A DNA stretch of 64,000 bases from Sandaracinaceae bacterium (GCA_020633055.1 JACKEJ010000017.1:1-64000); one strand, 5' to 3'. Shown: positions 22,241-31,997, numbered from the stretch's first letter. Translations and numbers: made by a program. The notes: generated by a model from the sequence alone, not told the origin.

Positions 22241-23122
22241 ATGGCGCGACGCGATGGAACGCGACGACTTAATGGCACTTGGCTCGCGCTCTTGGGCGCG
22301 CTCGTGCTGGCGTCCGCCGTCGCGAGCGCGCAGTCGGATCGCACGCAGTATTTCATCGACCTGCTCGGCACATCGACGTCGTTCAGCGTGCGCGCGCAGG
22401 CCGCCCTCGCGCTCGGCCGCGTGCCTCCGTCCAACGATGTGCGGACCGCGTTGACGGCGGCGCTGCGGGACGAGGCGCCCGCCGTGCGCGCGGCCGCCGC
22501 GTCCGCCATCCAACGCCAGGCAGACACGCAGCTCCTCGCGACGCTCCGGTCCGCGGTGCAATCCGAGCGCGACCCCACCGTGCGTGATGCAGAGCGTCGC
22601 GCGATCGCGAGCTTGGAGTCTGCCGGAACGAGCGGGAGCAGCAGCGCGACCGCGTCGACCGGCTCGACGACCACACCGCGGAGCACGGGGACCCCGCGCT
22701 ACTACGTCGCCATCGGGCAGCCGGGCGACAACTCGTCGGCGCTCAGCGCAACCCAGGTCGCGTCCCTGCAGCGCTACATCACCGATCAAGTGGGGGGTGT
22801 CGAAGGGGTCGTGCTGGCCCCCGCGGGCGAGACCCCAGCGGCCGGGACGCGAGCGCTCCGCTCCAACCGCCTGGTCGGCTACTTCATCGACGCCTCGGTG
22901 GTGAGCGTCGAGGAGGCCGCGGACGGAACGTCGGCCCGGGTCTCGGTCATCCTCGCGACATACCCAGGGCGCGACATGCGGGCGATGCTCAGCGGTTCGG
23001 CGCGGGTCCCCAACGCGCGCGGCGCCGACGCCGTCCAGCGCGCGGTGCAGGGGGCTGTGCAGGGCGCTCTGCGGCGACTGTCACAGGCCATGGAGGCCAG
23101 CGGGGCACGTGCCTCGCGCTGA
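22241..23122 (+). CDS. Secreted HEAT-repeat protein
   Basis: A 293-residue protein with a signal peptide ending near ASAQS (about residue 28). HEAT-like helical repeats follow at about 30-130 (VRAQAALALGRV, LRDEAPAVRAAAASAI, the RDPTVRDAERRAI block). A Ser/Thr-rich linker (about 130-155) leads to a C-terminal alpha/beta domain (YYVAIGQPG, VEGVVLAP, RLVGYFIDASV, VSVILATYPGRDM). It is probably periplasmic. Similar signal-HEAT-linker-domain proteins are common in Polyangia without known function. The ATG at 22241 fits the signal peptide. Confidence 0.8.
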   Translation: MARRDGTRRLNGTWLALLGALVLASAVASAQSDRTQYFIDLLGTSTSFSVRAQAALALGRVPPSNDVRTALTAALRDEAPAVRAAAASAIQRQADTQLLATLRSAVQSERDPTVRDAERRAIASLESAGTSGSSSATASTGSTTTPRSTGTPRYYVAIGQPGDNSSALSATQVASLQRYITDQVGGVEGVVLAPAGETPAAGTRALRSNRLVGYFIDASVVSVEEAADGTSARVSVILATYPGRDMRAMLSGSARVPNARGADAVQRAVQGAVQGALRRLSQAMEASGARASR

Positions 23123-23249
23123 GCGAAAGCCTGAGCGACTCACCATCGTGAGGGCGACGTGACCGAGAAGTTGAGGCCCTGGGCGCTGCGGCATACGATC
23201 CCCGCAGCCGCGCTGGCCGGTGCGGTGGCTCCCGACGGATGAACGACAC

Positions 23250-23867
23250 ATGACCTCCCAGGCCCCTTCAGCCAGCCCGCCCAAAGGCGGAAAACCAAAG
23301 CGTCACCTCCGCAACTACCTGCTGGATCCGCGTTTCCAGCTCAAGTACACGGGCATGGTGGTGTTGGTGACCGTCGTGGTCGCCTCGGTTCTGGGGACGT
23401 TCGCGTACAGGTCGTCCAAGGCGCAAACGGAGAGCCTCACGATCCAGATGGCGATGATGGACCTCGATGGGTCGCTACAAGGCAGCCTGGAGGAGATGTC
23501 TGCGGAGCGCGATCGGGAAGTGCTCCTCAGCATCGTGGGGGGTATCGTGCTGATGGGCCTCGTGCTCGGCTGCACCGGGATCGTCGTCACCCACCGCCTG
23601 GTGGGCCCTGCCTACAAGCTTCGTCTGCTCATCCACGAGGTCGCCAGCGGCAAGCTGAAGATCATGGGCAAGCTCCGCAAGGGTGACGAACTGCAAGAGG
23701 TGTTCGAGGCGTTCGCGGAGATGATCACGTCCCTCCGGGCAGCCCAAGCGAAGGAGATCGCCGAGCTCGATGCGGCCATCGCACACGCGCGCGAGGCGGG
23801 TGTCCCAGCGGAGCAGCTGGTGGCGCTCGAGGGCGTCCGCGATCGTATGCAGGCCGCGATCGACTGA
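23250..23867 (+). CDS. HAMP-domain membrane protein
   Basis: A 205-residue protein. A basic N-terminal tail (RHLRNYLLDPRFQLKY) precedes a membrane helix (about 36-56), a short periplasmic loop and a second helix (about 98-120). The HAMP region begins with RLVGPAYKLRLLIHEVASG, and a coiled coil (about 160-200) ends the protein. There is no methyl-accepting, kinase or cyclase output domain, so the protein is a stand-alone transducer or an assembly factor. The preferred ATG is at 23250; a GTG at 23220 is in frame. Similar 'FQLKYT' HAMP proteins are frequent in Myxococcota, function unknown. Confidence 0.82.
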   Translation: MTSQAPSASPPKGGKPKRHLRNYLLDPRFQLKYTGMVVLVTVVVASVLGTFAYRSSKAQTESLTIQMAMMDLDGSLQGSLEEMSAERDREVLLSIVGGIVLMGLVLGCTGIVVTHRLVGPAYKLRLLIHEVASGKLKIMGKLRKGDELQEVFEAFAEMITSLRAAQAKEIAELDAAIAHAREAGVPAEQLVALEGVRDRMQAAID

Positions 23868-23930
23868 TACGGACGCCGCCGTCGGACCGAGGCGGGAGGG
23901 CATGTCACAGGGTCGCGCTACGGCTGGGAC

Positions 23931-24296
23931 ATGACTCTCGAGCGACAACGACTCGCCCGCCGCGCGGAAGAGCAAGTGGCGGAGTACCTGGTGCGGAGGG
24001 GCTTCCGCGTGATCGGCATGAACGTCCGCGCAGGGCGATTGGAGCTGGACGTCGTGGCCGAGCGTCGCGGGCTCGTCGTGGTGTGCGAGGTTCGAGCACG
24101 CAGCAGCGATCGGTTCGGCTCACCTGCCGAGACGATCGACTACCGGAAGGTCGCGCGCGTACGTGAGGCCACGCGTCGTTGGCTCGAGCGGGAAGGGCGT
24201 CTGGGACAGGCCGTGCGGTTGGATGCGGCGGCGCTCACGTTCGATGGACCGCAGGCGACCGTGGGACGCATGGAGTACTACGAGGGCGCCCTCTGA
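23931..24296 (+). CDS. YraN family protein (UPF0102)
   Basis: A small protein of 121 residues with the predicted Holliday-junction-resolvase-like fold of YraN: RRAEEQVAEYLVRRGFRVI, NVRAGRLELDVVAE and VVVCEVRARSSDRFGSPAE. The usual catalytic pattern is E...D...E-x-K; here the last position is Arg (EVR), as in a subset of members, so nuclease activity is uncertain. It follows the HAMP gene by 63 bp and may be in one transcript with it. Confidence 0.9.
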   Translation: MTLERQRLARRAEEQVAEYLVRRGFRVIGMNVRAGRLELDVVAERRGLVVVCEVRARSSDRFGSPAETIDYRKVARVREATRRWLEREGRLGQAVRLDAAALTFDGPQATVGRMEYYEGAL

Positions 24297-24316
24297 ATTC
24301 GTCGGGCTTGGGGCGC

Positions 24317-24347
24317 AAAGAAAAGCGCCACCCTTGTGAGGCGGCGC
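24317..24347 (-). terminator. Rho-independent terminator of the Cys-rich lipoprotein gene
   Basis: On the minus strand an 8-bp stem (GCGCCGCC with GGTGGCGC, one G-U pair) with a 7-base loop is followed by TTTTCTTT. It lies about 27 bases after the lipoprotein stop and between two converging genes, so it probably ends that transcript. Confidence 0.8.
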
Positions 24348-24374
24348 CGATGTCGAGTTGCTGTCGAGGGCAGC

Positions 24375-24785
24375 TCACATCTCGGGGACGGTATCTTCCT
24401 CGAGGACGCAATAGCCGCCCTGAATACCCGTGCCCCCCTGCTCGAGGATCGTCTCGCACACGAAACCGTTCGGGCAGTTGCAGGTGGGGGTGTTGGAGCC
24501 CGCCGGCGCGTCGCAGCGGCAGGTGCAGTAGACGCTGTTTTCGTTCTCGGTGGAGTCCGAGGGCAGGCCATCGATCTTGTACACCATGCAGACTCGGGTG
24601 CGGCACTGGACCGAGCTGGTCTCGAGGTAGACCTCGTTCGGATCGAAGCCACCACCAGGGACGCTCTCGGGATCGCACGGATCGCCTACGCCAGACGGTG
24701 GAGCGCAGGCGAGCAGCGAGAGGCCGAGCACGAGGGAGGCGGCGGCTCGCAGGAGCTTTGGAGAACGAGGGAAAAGCTGAGACAT
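24375..24785 (-). CDS. Cysteine-rich lipoprotein, hypothetical
   Basis: A 136-residue protein with a type II signal peptide; the lipobox LLAC is around residues 24-27. The mature part contains many cysteines (CDPES, VQCRTRVC, VYCTCRCD, TCNCPNGFVCE), suggesting a disulphide-rich extracellular fold of the kind common in Polyangia. GGAG stands 7 bases before the ATG at 24785. A terminator directly follows. No family is assigned. Confidence 0.8.
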   Translation of the reverse strand: MSQLFPRSPKLLRAAASLVLGLSLLACAPPSGVGDPCDPESVPGGGFDPNEVYLETSSVQCRTRVCMVYKIDGLPSDSTENENSVYCTCRCDAPAGSNTPTCNCPNGFVCETILEQGGTGIQGGYCVLEEDTVPEM

Positions 24786-25161
24786 CGATGCTCCGGAGAG
24801 TGAAAACAGGCCTCGGTGTGGGCCCGCGGAGGAGACCAGCGCGGCAAGACCCAAGAGTCGTCGAGGATGGGTGTCTAGGTCAAGGAGAGGTGTCGTCGGC
24901 GCACCACTCACTCACTCGGTGCCCGACATGACTCCGGAACCTACTCAATCTCACGATGACGCGTCAAGCAGCACGAGCGACGAACGAAGCCGCATCCACT
25001 CGCGGTCGGAGCGCCCGGAAGACGATGCTTGACATTCGCAGCCAGGTCTTCTTATGATGGCCTCCCGATTTAGGTCCAACTTGCCGTTTTTATTGAAGAT
25101 TCAGGGTCGCCGCCGTGGCCCTGTGCACGCGGTACGTTGGCCCGCCTTGAGGAGCGAAACG
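24786..25161. other. Divergent promoter region between the lipoprotein gene and the Glt-like operon
   Basis: About 375 bp without a supportable gene. The right end holds a sigma-70-like promoter and the ribosome site of the first TPR gene. The left two thirds hold nothing I can identify beyond the lipoprotein gene's own upstream region. Confidence 0.5.
25029..25058 (+). promoter_or_regulatory. Sigma-70-like promoter of the TPR/Glt-like operon
   Basis: TTGACA at 25029-25034 and TATGAT at 25053-25058, with an 18-bp spacer, lie about 105 bp upstream of the first TPR gene. Against the high-GC background this AT-rich pair stands out. Confidence 0.65.
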
Positions 25162-26820
25162 ATGACTCGTTGCAGTCTACTGGGAATCTGGTTCGTCACG
25201 ACCGCCATGGCGCTGGCCGGGATGGCCTCGTCCGCCGCCGCACAGGACATGACCTTCGGTGAAGAGGAGGTGGCCACGGTTCCGCAGGCCCCCACCGAAG
25301 GCCCCCCGTCCCCTCAGCTCTCCGAGGCGCTGCGGCTGTACTCTGCCAACGAGTACGCGCAGGCGGCCATCATCTTCCAGCGCATCATCGATGGAGAGAC
25401 CACCGACAACGCTGGCAATGTGCACAAGTCCCAGTTCTTCCTCGGCAAGTGCTTCTACCACCTGCGCTTCTACCAGTCGGCGCTCGTCATCTTCGACGAG
25501 ATCGGCCAGCTGGGTGAGGGCCACCTGTTCTTCGCCGAGACGCTCCAGTGGCTCGTGCAGCTCGCATCGCAGCTGCCCGAGCCCGCGGGCATCATCGAGA
25601 AGATCGGTCGCTACGGCGTCGCGTCGCTGGAGGCGTTCAACACGCCCGCGTCGGCCGAGCTGTACCACCAGCTGCTCTACCTGATGGGCCGTTACCTGTA
25701 CCAGGACGGCGACTTCGAGCAGGCCGCGGAGCTCTTCGGTCGCGTGCCGCCCAGCTCCATCTACTTCGTCGACGCCAAGTTCTTCCAGGGCATCACGAAC
25801 GTGCGTCTGCGTCGCGCTCGCCCGGCGGTGCGCGCGCTGCGTGCCATCCTCGAGGGGCTCGACGCCGGCACGGTGCGCACGGACGATCCGGACCGCGTAC
25901 GCAACCTCGCCTGGATCTCGCTGGCGCGCGTCTACTACACAGCCGCGAACCGAGTCGACCCAGCCACGGGCGACCGCGAGGTCGACGGCACCATCCTCGG
26001 TCAGGCGGTCGAGTCGTGGAACCAGGTGGAGGTGTCCTCCGAGTACTGGCTGGACGCGATGTTCGAGTCGAGCTGGGCGTTCTTCCTGGCCGACCAGTTC
26101 TCCCGCGCGCTCGGCAACGTGCACAGCCTCGAGTCGCCGTACTTCCCGCAGGCCTACTACCCCGAGGCCCTCGTCATCAAGGCCGTGACGTTTTTCGTCA
26201 ACTGCCAGATCGACAACGCCGAGGCGACCATCCGCAGCTTCCACGAGCGCTACGATCCCGTGCGCGACGAGCTGGAGGCGACCCTGCAGCAGTTCCAGGA
26301 CAACACCGCGTTCTTCGAGTTCCTCCAGCGCGTGCGTTCGGGTGAGGCGGACCTGTCCCCGCGCATTCGCGGCCTCATCACCTCGGCGATGTCCGATCGC
26401 ACGCTGTTGCAGAACGTCGAGTACGTCCGCCTGCTGGACTCCGAGGAGGCGCGCCTGAACGAGATGAGCGAGGCGTTCCAGAACTCGGGCGCGGGCGGCC
26501 GCGTCCTGCAAGACGTCGCCCTGGCCAAGTCGTTCGCCGTCGACCAGACGGGCGACCTGGCCCGCGGCCGCTACAACCGCCTGATCGACGAGCTGATGGA
26601 CCTCAGCAACCAGGTGGACACGGTGGAGGTCGAGATCGTTTCGTTCCGCCGTGACGAGCTCGACCAAGAGCAGCAGCAGCAGCTGTCCGAGATCCGGACC
26701 GCGGCCCGCGGCGACGTCGTCGTGGACGAAGAGCACCAAATGTGGCCGTTCGACGGTGAGTACTGGCGCGATGAGCTGGGCTTCTACCGTCAGCAGGTCA
26801 CCAACCAGTGCGGTAGGTGA
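25162..26820 (+). CDS. Exported TPR protein, first gene of the Glt-like operon
   Basis: A 552-residue protein with a signal peptide ending near SSAAAQD (about residue 28). TPR-like helices run through about 45-330 (LRLYSANEYAQAAIIFQRII, FYQSALVIFDEIGQ, YLYQDGDFEQAAELFGRV blocks). A helical region, part of it coiled coil, extends to about 510. The C-terminus carries WPFDGEYWRDELGFYR and a terminal Cys. GAGGAG before the ATG at 25162 fixes the start. It is 3 bases upstream of the next TPR gene and so co-transcribed. The role may match a periplasmic TPR component such as M. xanthus GltC, but I cannot establish orthology by eye. Confidence 0.87.
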   Translation: MTRCSLLGIWFVTTAMALAGMASSAAAQDMTFGEEEVATVPQAPTEGPPSPQLSEALRLYSANEYAQAAIIFQRIIDGETTDNAGNVHKSQFFLGKCFYHLRFYQSALVIFDEIGQLGEGHLFFAETLQWLVQLASQLPEPAGIIEKIGRYGVASLEAFNTPASAELYHQLLYLMGRYLYQDGDFEQAAELFGRVPPSSIYFVDAKFFQGITNVRLRRARPAVRALRAILEGLDAGTVRTDDPDRVRNLAWISLARVYYTAANRVDPATGDREVDGTILGQAVESWNQVEVSSEYWLDAMFESSWAFFLADQFSRALGNVHSLESPYFPQAYYPEALVIKAVTFFVNCQIDNAEATIRSFHERYDPVRDELEATLQQFQDNTAFFEFLQRVRSGEADLSPRIRGLITSAMSDRTLLQNVEYVRLLDSEEARLNEMSEAFQNSGAGGRVLQDVALAKSFAVDQTGDLARGRYNRLIDELMDLSNQVDTVEVEIVSFRRDELDQEQQQQLSEIRTAARGDVVVDEEHQMWPFDGEYWRDELGFYRQQVTNQCGR

Positions 26821-26823
26821 GCG

Positions 26824-29800
26824 ATGAAACGAAACCAGAATACTCGAGTTGGTGTGCTGCTGGCCTTGGCCGCCCCCGTCTACGCGGCGGCGTTCGGGCC
26901 GGCCGTGGCCGCTGCGCAGACCGGTGGGGTGTGCATCCCGCCGAACGTCCGCGAAGAGGTGGAGTCGTGTCAGGAGGGCCTCGAGCGGCGTGAGGTGCGC
27001 GCAGGCTCGCGCGCGCCTTCCGGCGTCGGGCCGGATCAGCGGGCCGCACAGGAGTCGGCTGGTCCCGGGTACGAGATCGACCGTCAGGCAGAAGCCCGCG
27101 GGCAGGCGATCCAGGCGCGCCAGCGCGCCCTGGTGGAGCAGGAGGTGACGCTGCTGCGTCGCTTGGTGCGCAACACGCGCCAGACCGACGCGCGCCGCCC
27201 GGAGATCCTCCTGCGTCTCGCGTCGACGCTGTTCGAGTACCAGTCGGCGCTCAACGCGGACGTGCAGTCGTACAACGAGCCGATCTACGAGCACTGCAAC
27301 AACCACCCGAACCGTCAGCGCTGCACCGAGCAGCGTCAGGCGCAGCAGGCCGCGCGCGACCGCCTCTCCGAGGCGCAGCGCGACACCATCCGCGCCTACT
27401 ACCAGTTGATGACGGAGCACGCGGACTACCCGCGCATGGACGAGGTGCTCTTCTCGCTGGCCTTCGGTCTGAGCGAGATCCGCGAGCACGACCAGGCGCG
27501 CGAGGTGTACCTCAAGCTCATCCAGGACTACCCCACCAGCCGCTTCGTCCCGCACGCGTACCTCAGCTTTGGCGAGTACTACTTCGACGAGGGCGACATG
27601 GACGCGGCGCTGCGCTTCTACGCCAAGGTCGTCGAGTATCCGCCCGAGAACAACTCGGTCTATGGCTACGCGCTCTACAAGACCGCCTGGGCCCAGTACA
27701 ACAACGAGAACTTCCGCGGGTCGCTCCAGGCCTTCGTGCAGGTCATCGAGTTCGCGACGCAGAACGAGTCCGCCACGGACGGCGGCAACCTGGCTCGCAA
27801 GTCGCGCCTCGAGCTCATCATGCCGTACGCCCGCACGGGCTCGCCCAACCAGGCCCTGCGCTTCTTCCGGCGCTACGCCACGGACGAAGCCGAGGCCCTG
27901 CGCATGCTCGAGTCCCTTGGAGAGCAATACTACGACACGGGTCACTGGGACGAGACCATCGCCGTCTATCACCAGCTGATGGCGGAGAGCCCCAACAGCG
28001 ACCACCTCTGCAAGTGGCAGTCGAAGGTCACCAACGCGACCATCTCGAAGAACTCGGACCGCCAGGCCCACGTGCGCGAGCTCAGCCGCCTGCGCGACAT
28101 CCAGGCGCGCTTCGTGGCCGACGAGTCGCACCCCGCGTCCGCACGCAACGAGTGCAAGGCGGAGACGGCGACCGTGCTCCTGTGGCAGGCCGTCGGTCTG
28201 CACCGTGAGGCCGTGGGTGCCGACGAAGAGCACCCCGGCACCAACAACGTGGAGACCATGCGCGCGGCAGCGGCGCTCTACCAGCTCATCCTGGACGGGT
28301 ATCCGGACCTGGACGAGCTCGAGTTCTCCGACATCGACGAGCGTGACCGCCCCACGCGATACCGCATCAGCTACTACGCCGCCGAGCTCCTGTGGAAGAT
28401 GCAGGACTGGCAGCGTTGCGGTCCGGCGTTCGACGCGGTGGTCAGTCTCGACCCACGGGGCGAGTACACGGCGGACGCCGCGTACGCCGCCGTGCTCTGC
28501 TACAACAACCTGTACCAGGCGCAGTACCAGAGCCGCGAGGGCGAGGTCCGTTCGGCCACGCCGGCGGCCGAGGGCAGCGCGGAGGCGGCAGCGCAGTTCG
28601 CGTCGCGCGAGCTGACGCCGCTCGAGGCGGGCATGGTGCGCGCGTTCAACCGCTACCTGTGCTTCGTCACCGAGGCGGACGAGGTGGTGATGGTCAAGTA
28701 CCGTCGCGCCCGCATCTACTACGAGGCGAACCACTATCAAGAGGCCGCCATCGCGTTCCGCGACATCGCCATGAACCACCCGCAGGCGGAGCAGGCGGAG
28801 TTTGCGGCCAACCTCTACCTGGACAGCCTGAACGTGCTCGGGACGCAGATCGGCAGCGGCAACGCGGCTTGTCTGACCGAGATGGAGCAGGCCATCCCGC
28901 CGCTGACGCAGCTCTACTGTGCGACGCCGGCTCGCCAGCAGCAGTTCCAGGACCTGTGTCCGGTGCTCACGACCATCCAGTGTCAGCTGCGCCGCAAGCA
29001 GGCCGAGCTCTTCGAGCGCAACCACCGCTACCGCGAGGCAGCCGGTGTGTATCGCGACATCTACGTCGAGTTCCAGGACTGCGGTGCCAAGGACGAGCTG
29101 CTGTGGAACGCTGCGCTGAACCTCGAGGCGGCCAACCTGGTGGGTCTCGCCATCCAGGCGCGCCAGAACCTCATCCGCCTCCACCCCGACAGCCCGCTGG
29201 CGGCCAAGTCGGTCTACCTGATCGGCGCGAACTACCAGTCGCTAGCTTTCTACGAGCGCGCCGCGGAGTTCTACGAGCGGTTCGCCCGTGAGTACCCGCG
29301 CATGGACGGCAGCAGCTGCACCGACCAGGAGCGTGCGGACGACCTGTGTCCCAGCGCTCCTGATGCCCTCCGCAATGCCACTCTGTTCCGGATGGGCCTC
29401 GGCGACACGGAGCAGGCCATCGCGAACGCGGAGCTGTTCTCCACGAACTATGCCCGCACGCGGCCTCGCGAGACGGCTCAGGTGCACTTCTCGATCGGCT
29501 CGATCTACGAGCGCACCAACCAGCCGGACCACACCATCCGCTACTACCGCCACTTCCTGCGGGACTTCTCGCGCACGGCGGCGCCACATCAGATCATCCA
29601 AGCCAACACGGCCATCGGTCGCGCGATGTGGGCCCAGGACGACCAGGGCGGCGCGGCGGGCAACTTCCGTGCGGCAGCGGCGGCGTGGCGCAACAACGCT
29701 GCGCGGCGCATCCTCGCGATGGAGGATGTTTCGCAGGAGGAGCGCGTCCAGTGGGTGCGACAGGCAGTCGACGCCACCGCGGAGGCCCTCTTCTACCTCG

Positions 29801-30420
29801 CGGAGTACAAGTTCCACGAGGCCCAGGCCATCCGCTTCCCCGAGTACCGGGGTGGACGCAGCCTGGACCGCGTGAACCGCTGGGCCACCACGGAGTTCAC
29901 GCAGTGGGTGCAGCGCAAGTTCGCGGCCATCGGTGCAGCGATCAACGAGTACAACAAGATCGCCACCGTCACGGTGGAGATCGAGGGTACGGGCACCATC
30001 GACTCGCCTCCGTGGCAGATCGCTGCTGCGTCGCGCATCGGTGAGATGTTCGATCGCTTCGTGCAGAACTTCCGCGAGGCGCCCATCCCGGCCGAGATCG
30101 AGCGCGACGAGGAGCTGTATGGCATCTATGCGGACGCTCTCGACAACGCGTCTCAACCCTACTTGGTGGAAGCGATCGACAAGTACCGCTTCTGCCTCAC
30201 CACGGCCACGAACGTGCGCTGGTTCAACCAGTGGTCCCGCGCTTGCGAGGCCAACCTGAACCGCCTCAACCCGCGTGAGTACCCGATGTCCGCCGAGCTG
30301 CGGGGTCCCCCCGACTTCGTCGTGGAGCCCCCGTCGCGACCGGGCATGGAAGAGCTGGGATCGGGTGACAGCGCAGAGACCACCGGCGCAGCGGGTGGCG
30401 AATCGGGAGATCAGTCATGA
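26824..30420 (+). CDS. Large exported TPR protein, GltD/AgmU-like
   Basis: A 1198-residue protein with a signal peptide ending near VAAAQT (about residue 35), then TPR-like repeats across most of the length (VYLKLIQDYPTSRFVPHAYL, FGEYYFDEGDMDAALRFYAKVV, YRDIYVEFQDCGAKDELLW, YERFAREYP). Many cysteines suit a periplasmic protein. The length, the TPR content and the position just before a TPR lipoprotein, a small exported protein and an FHA/tail protein match M. xanthus GltD (AgmU), a periplasmic part of the gliding complex. The C-terminus is a Gly/Ser/Asp tail. The ATG follows the upstream stop by 3 bases and its own stop overlaps the next start (ATGA). Confidence 0.85.
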   Translation: MKRNQNTRVGVLLALAAPVYAAAFGPAVAAAQTGGVCIPPNVREEVESCQEGLERREVRAGSRAPSGVGPDQRAAQESAGPGYEIDRQAEARGQAIQARQRALVEQEVTLLRRLVRNTRQTDARRPEILLRLASTLFEYQSALNADVQSYNEPIYEHCNNHPNRQRCTEQRQAQQAARDRLSEAQRDTIRAYYQLMTEHADYPRMDEVLFSLAFGLSEIREHDQAREVYLKLIQDYPTSRFVPHAYLSFGEYYFDEGDMDAALRFYAKVVEYPPENNSVYGYALYKTAWAQYNNENFRGSLQAFVQVIEFATQNESATDGGNLARKSRLELIMPYARTGSPNQALRFFRRYATDEAEALRMLESLGEQYYDTGHWDETIAVYHQLMAESPNSDHLCKWQSKVTNATISKNSDRQAHVRELSRLRDIQARFVADESHPASARNECKAETATVLLWQAVGLHREAVGADEEHPGTNNVETMRAAAALYQLILDGYPDLDELEFSDIDERDRPTRYRISYYAAELLWKMQDWQRCGPAFDAVVSLDPRGEYTADAAYAAVLCYNNLYQAQYQSREGEVRSATPAAEGSAEAAAQFASRELTPLEAGMVRAFNRYLCFVTEADEVVMVKYRRARIYYEANHYQEAAIAFRDIAMNHPQAEQAEFAANLYLDSLNVLGTQIGSGNAACLTEMEQAIPPLTQLYCATPARQQQFQDLCPVLTTIQCQLRRKQAELFERNHRYREAAGVYRDIYVEFQDCGAKDELLWNAALNLEAANLVGLAIQARQNLIRLHPDSPLAAKSVYLIGANYQSLAFYERAAEFYERFAREYPRMDGSSCTDQERADDLCPSAPDALRNATLFRMGLGDTEQAIANAELFSTNYARTRPRETAQVHFSIGSIYERTNQPDHTIRYYRHFLRDFSRTAAPHQIIQANTAIGRAMWAQDDQGGAAGNFRAAAAAWRNNAARRILAMEDVSQEERVQWVRQAVDATAEALFYLAEYKFHEAQAIRFPEYRGGRSLDRVNRWATTEFTQWVQRKFAAIGAAINEYNKIATVTVEIEGTGTIDSPPWQIAAASRIGEMFDRFVQNFREAPIPAEIERDEELYGIYADALDNASQPYLVEAIDKYRFCLTTATNVRWFNQWSRACEANLNRLNPREYPMSAELRGPPDFVVEPPSRPGMEELGSGDSAETTGAAGGESGDQS

Positions 30421-31832
30421 AGACTCTTCGACACATCAGCACGGGCCTCACACTCCTCGGCCTTGCCACCGCCAGCGTCGGTTGCGGCGGCGGTGGCGGC
30501 GGTGGCGGCGAGGGCAGCAGCGGCGGCGAGGCAGCCGTCACGGATGGAGGCGCGACGGTCACGAGCGCCTCGGGTGACACCGTCTCGGTCGAAGCGCACA
30601 ACCGCTGGACCAACGCCAACGAGCTGTTCGCACGCTACGAAGAGCAGGGCTGGAACGAGAGCCGCTGCGAGGAAGTGGAAGAGGCGTACGAGGCCACGTT
30701 GGGCGCCCAGCGCTCATTGGCCGAGGCCCACTACATGGCCGGTCTGACCATGACCCGCTGCGGTGACCAGTCCGCGGCGCGACGTCACTTCGAGCGAGCG
30801 CTCGGGGTCACGTCCACCATGTGCAAGCCACGCGTGGCGCTCGGGCTGATGTCGCTCGAGGCGGGCAACGTCGCCGAGGCGCGTACCGCGTTCACCCAGG
30901 CCATCGCGGACAACCCGGCCACCTGCTCGTCGGGCTACACCAACCTCGCCATCCTGCAGCGCCGCGAAGCGGCGGGGCAGCAGGGCGAGGCGCGCGACAA
31001 CACCGAGACGGAGGCGCTGAACAACCTGCGTCGCGCGCTCGCCATCGACTCCGCCGACATGGCGGCCTACAACCAGATGGCGCTGCTGTACTACCGTCGT
31101 GGTCAGCGGAACAACCCGGCCGCGTACGACCTGGCGGAGATCGTGTGCCGGCAAGCGCAGCTGCTCACGGACACCTACGCCCCCATCTACAACACTTGGG
31201 GTCTCATCAAGGTCGCGCGGGGTGACGTCAACGGGGCGCTGCGCTTCTTCGCGCGTGCCATCGTCATCGACAACTCGCTCTATGAAGCGCAGATGAACTT
31301 CGGGCAGATCACCTTCTCGTTCCGCGGCTACGCGGACGCGCGCGGGGCGTTCTCGCGCGCGCTCGAGCTGCGGCCCAACAGCTACGATGCCGCCCTCGGG
31401 CTCGGAGCTGCGCTGCGCGGCTTGAACGAGGTGGAGCAGTCGGAGGCGCAGTACAACCGCGCGATCCAGCTCGACGCCAACCGTCCAGAGGCCTACTACA
31501 ACCTGGGCATCCTCTACCACGAGTACCGCGGTGGCTCGATCCCCGAGCTGGAGCGCGCCAAGCAGTACTACGAGCAGTTCGTGCAGAAGGCCGGGCGAGC
31601 GCCGCGCTACGCGGAGACGGTCACATTGGTGACCAACCGTTGCGCAGAGGAGGCTCCCCAGCGCGGTCGCCGTCGTCGCGGCCGGGCTTCCAACTGCGCC
31701 CCCGGACGCATTCAGCAGATCGAGCAAATCATCGCCGCCGTCCGCGAGGGCGAGGCCATGCAGCGCGAGGTCGAGGAGATGCAGCGCCAGCAAGAGGCAC
31801 TGGAGCGTGAGGCTGCGGCCGAGGGCGGCTGA
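30417..31832 (+). CDS. TPR lipoprotein, GltE/AglT-like
   Basis: A protein of 471 residues with a type II signal peptide (LATASVGC, Cys near residue 23), a Gly-rich spacer, and TPR repeats from about 60 to 400 (YMAGLTMTRCGDQSAARRHF, RRALAIDSADMAAYNQMALLYYRRGQ, RAIVIDNSLYEAQMNFG, RALELRPNSYDAALGLGAAL, RAIQLDANRPEAYYNLGILY). It ends with a Glu/Gln-rich coiled coil (about 435-468). In M. xanthus AglT/GltE is a TPR lipoprotein directly after AgmU/GltD, the same order as here. A strong terminator follows, so this ends the first sub-operon of the cluster. Confidence 0.87.
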   Translation: MKTLRHISTGLTLLGLATASVGCGGGGGGGGEGSSGGEAAVTDGGATVTSASGDTVSVEAHNRWTNANELFARYEEQGWNESRCEEVEEAYEATLGAQRSLAEAHYMAGLTMTRCGDQSAARRHFERALGVTSTMCKPRVALGLMSLEAGNVAEARTAFTQAIADNPATCSSGYTNLAILQRREAAGQQGEARDNTETEALNNLRRALAIDSADMAAYNQMALLYYRRGQRNNPAAYDLAEIVCRQAQLLTDTYAPIYNTWGLIKVARGDVNGALRFFARAIVIDNSLYEAQMNFGQITFSFRGYADARGAFSRALELRPNSYDAALGLGAALRGLNEVEQSEAQYNRAIQLDANRPEAYYNLGILYHEYRGGSIPELERAKQYYEQFVQKAGRAPRYAETVTLVTNRCAEEAPQRGRRRRGRASNCAPGRIQQIEQIIAAVREGEAMQREVEEMQRQQEALEREAAAEGG

Positions 31833-31852
31833 TCGCAGTCCGGCAACCGGAG

Positions 31853-31886
31853 AGGCCTCGTGGGTGTTTCCTGCGAGGCCTTTTTT
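31853..31886 (+). terminator. Rho-independent terminator after the TPR lipoprotein gene
   Basis: AGGCCTCG (31853-31860) pairs perfectly with CGAGGCCT (31874-31881), with a 13-base loop and TTTTTT at 31881-31886. It is a textbook intrinsic terminator 20 bases after the stop. Confidence 0.92.
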
Positions 31887-31967
31887 GTGGCCGGGGAACT
31901 TTCGCCGAGCGGCGTTGTCACACCGGCGTATCCCTCTCTTGCTGGTCTCGTTCTCCGCACTAGAGCG

Positions 31968-31997
31968 TTGACCATCGGAGCCCGCAAGGGATACGAT
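31968..31997 (+). promoter_or_regulatory. Candidate promoter of the small exported protein/FHA-tail operon
   Basis: TTGACC (31968-31973) and TACGAT (31992-31997), 18 bp apart, lie 60 bp before the ATG at 32058 and downstream of the preceding terminator, where a new promoter is needed. Confidence 0.5.

Noticed and set aside
25177..29184. 1335-codon minus-strand frame opposite the first two TPR genes
   Set aside because: No domain and no start region; it is antisense to two well-supported exported TPR genes with signal peptides and ribosome sites.
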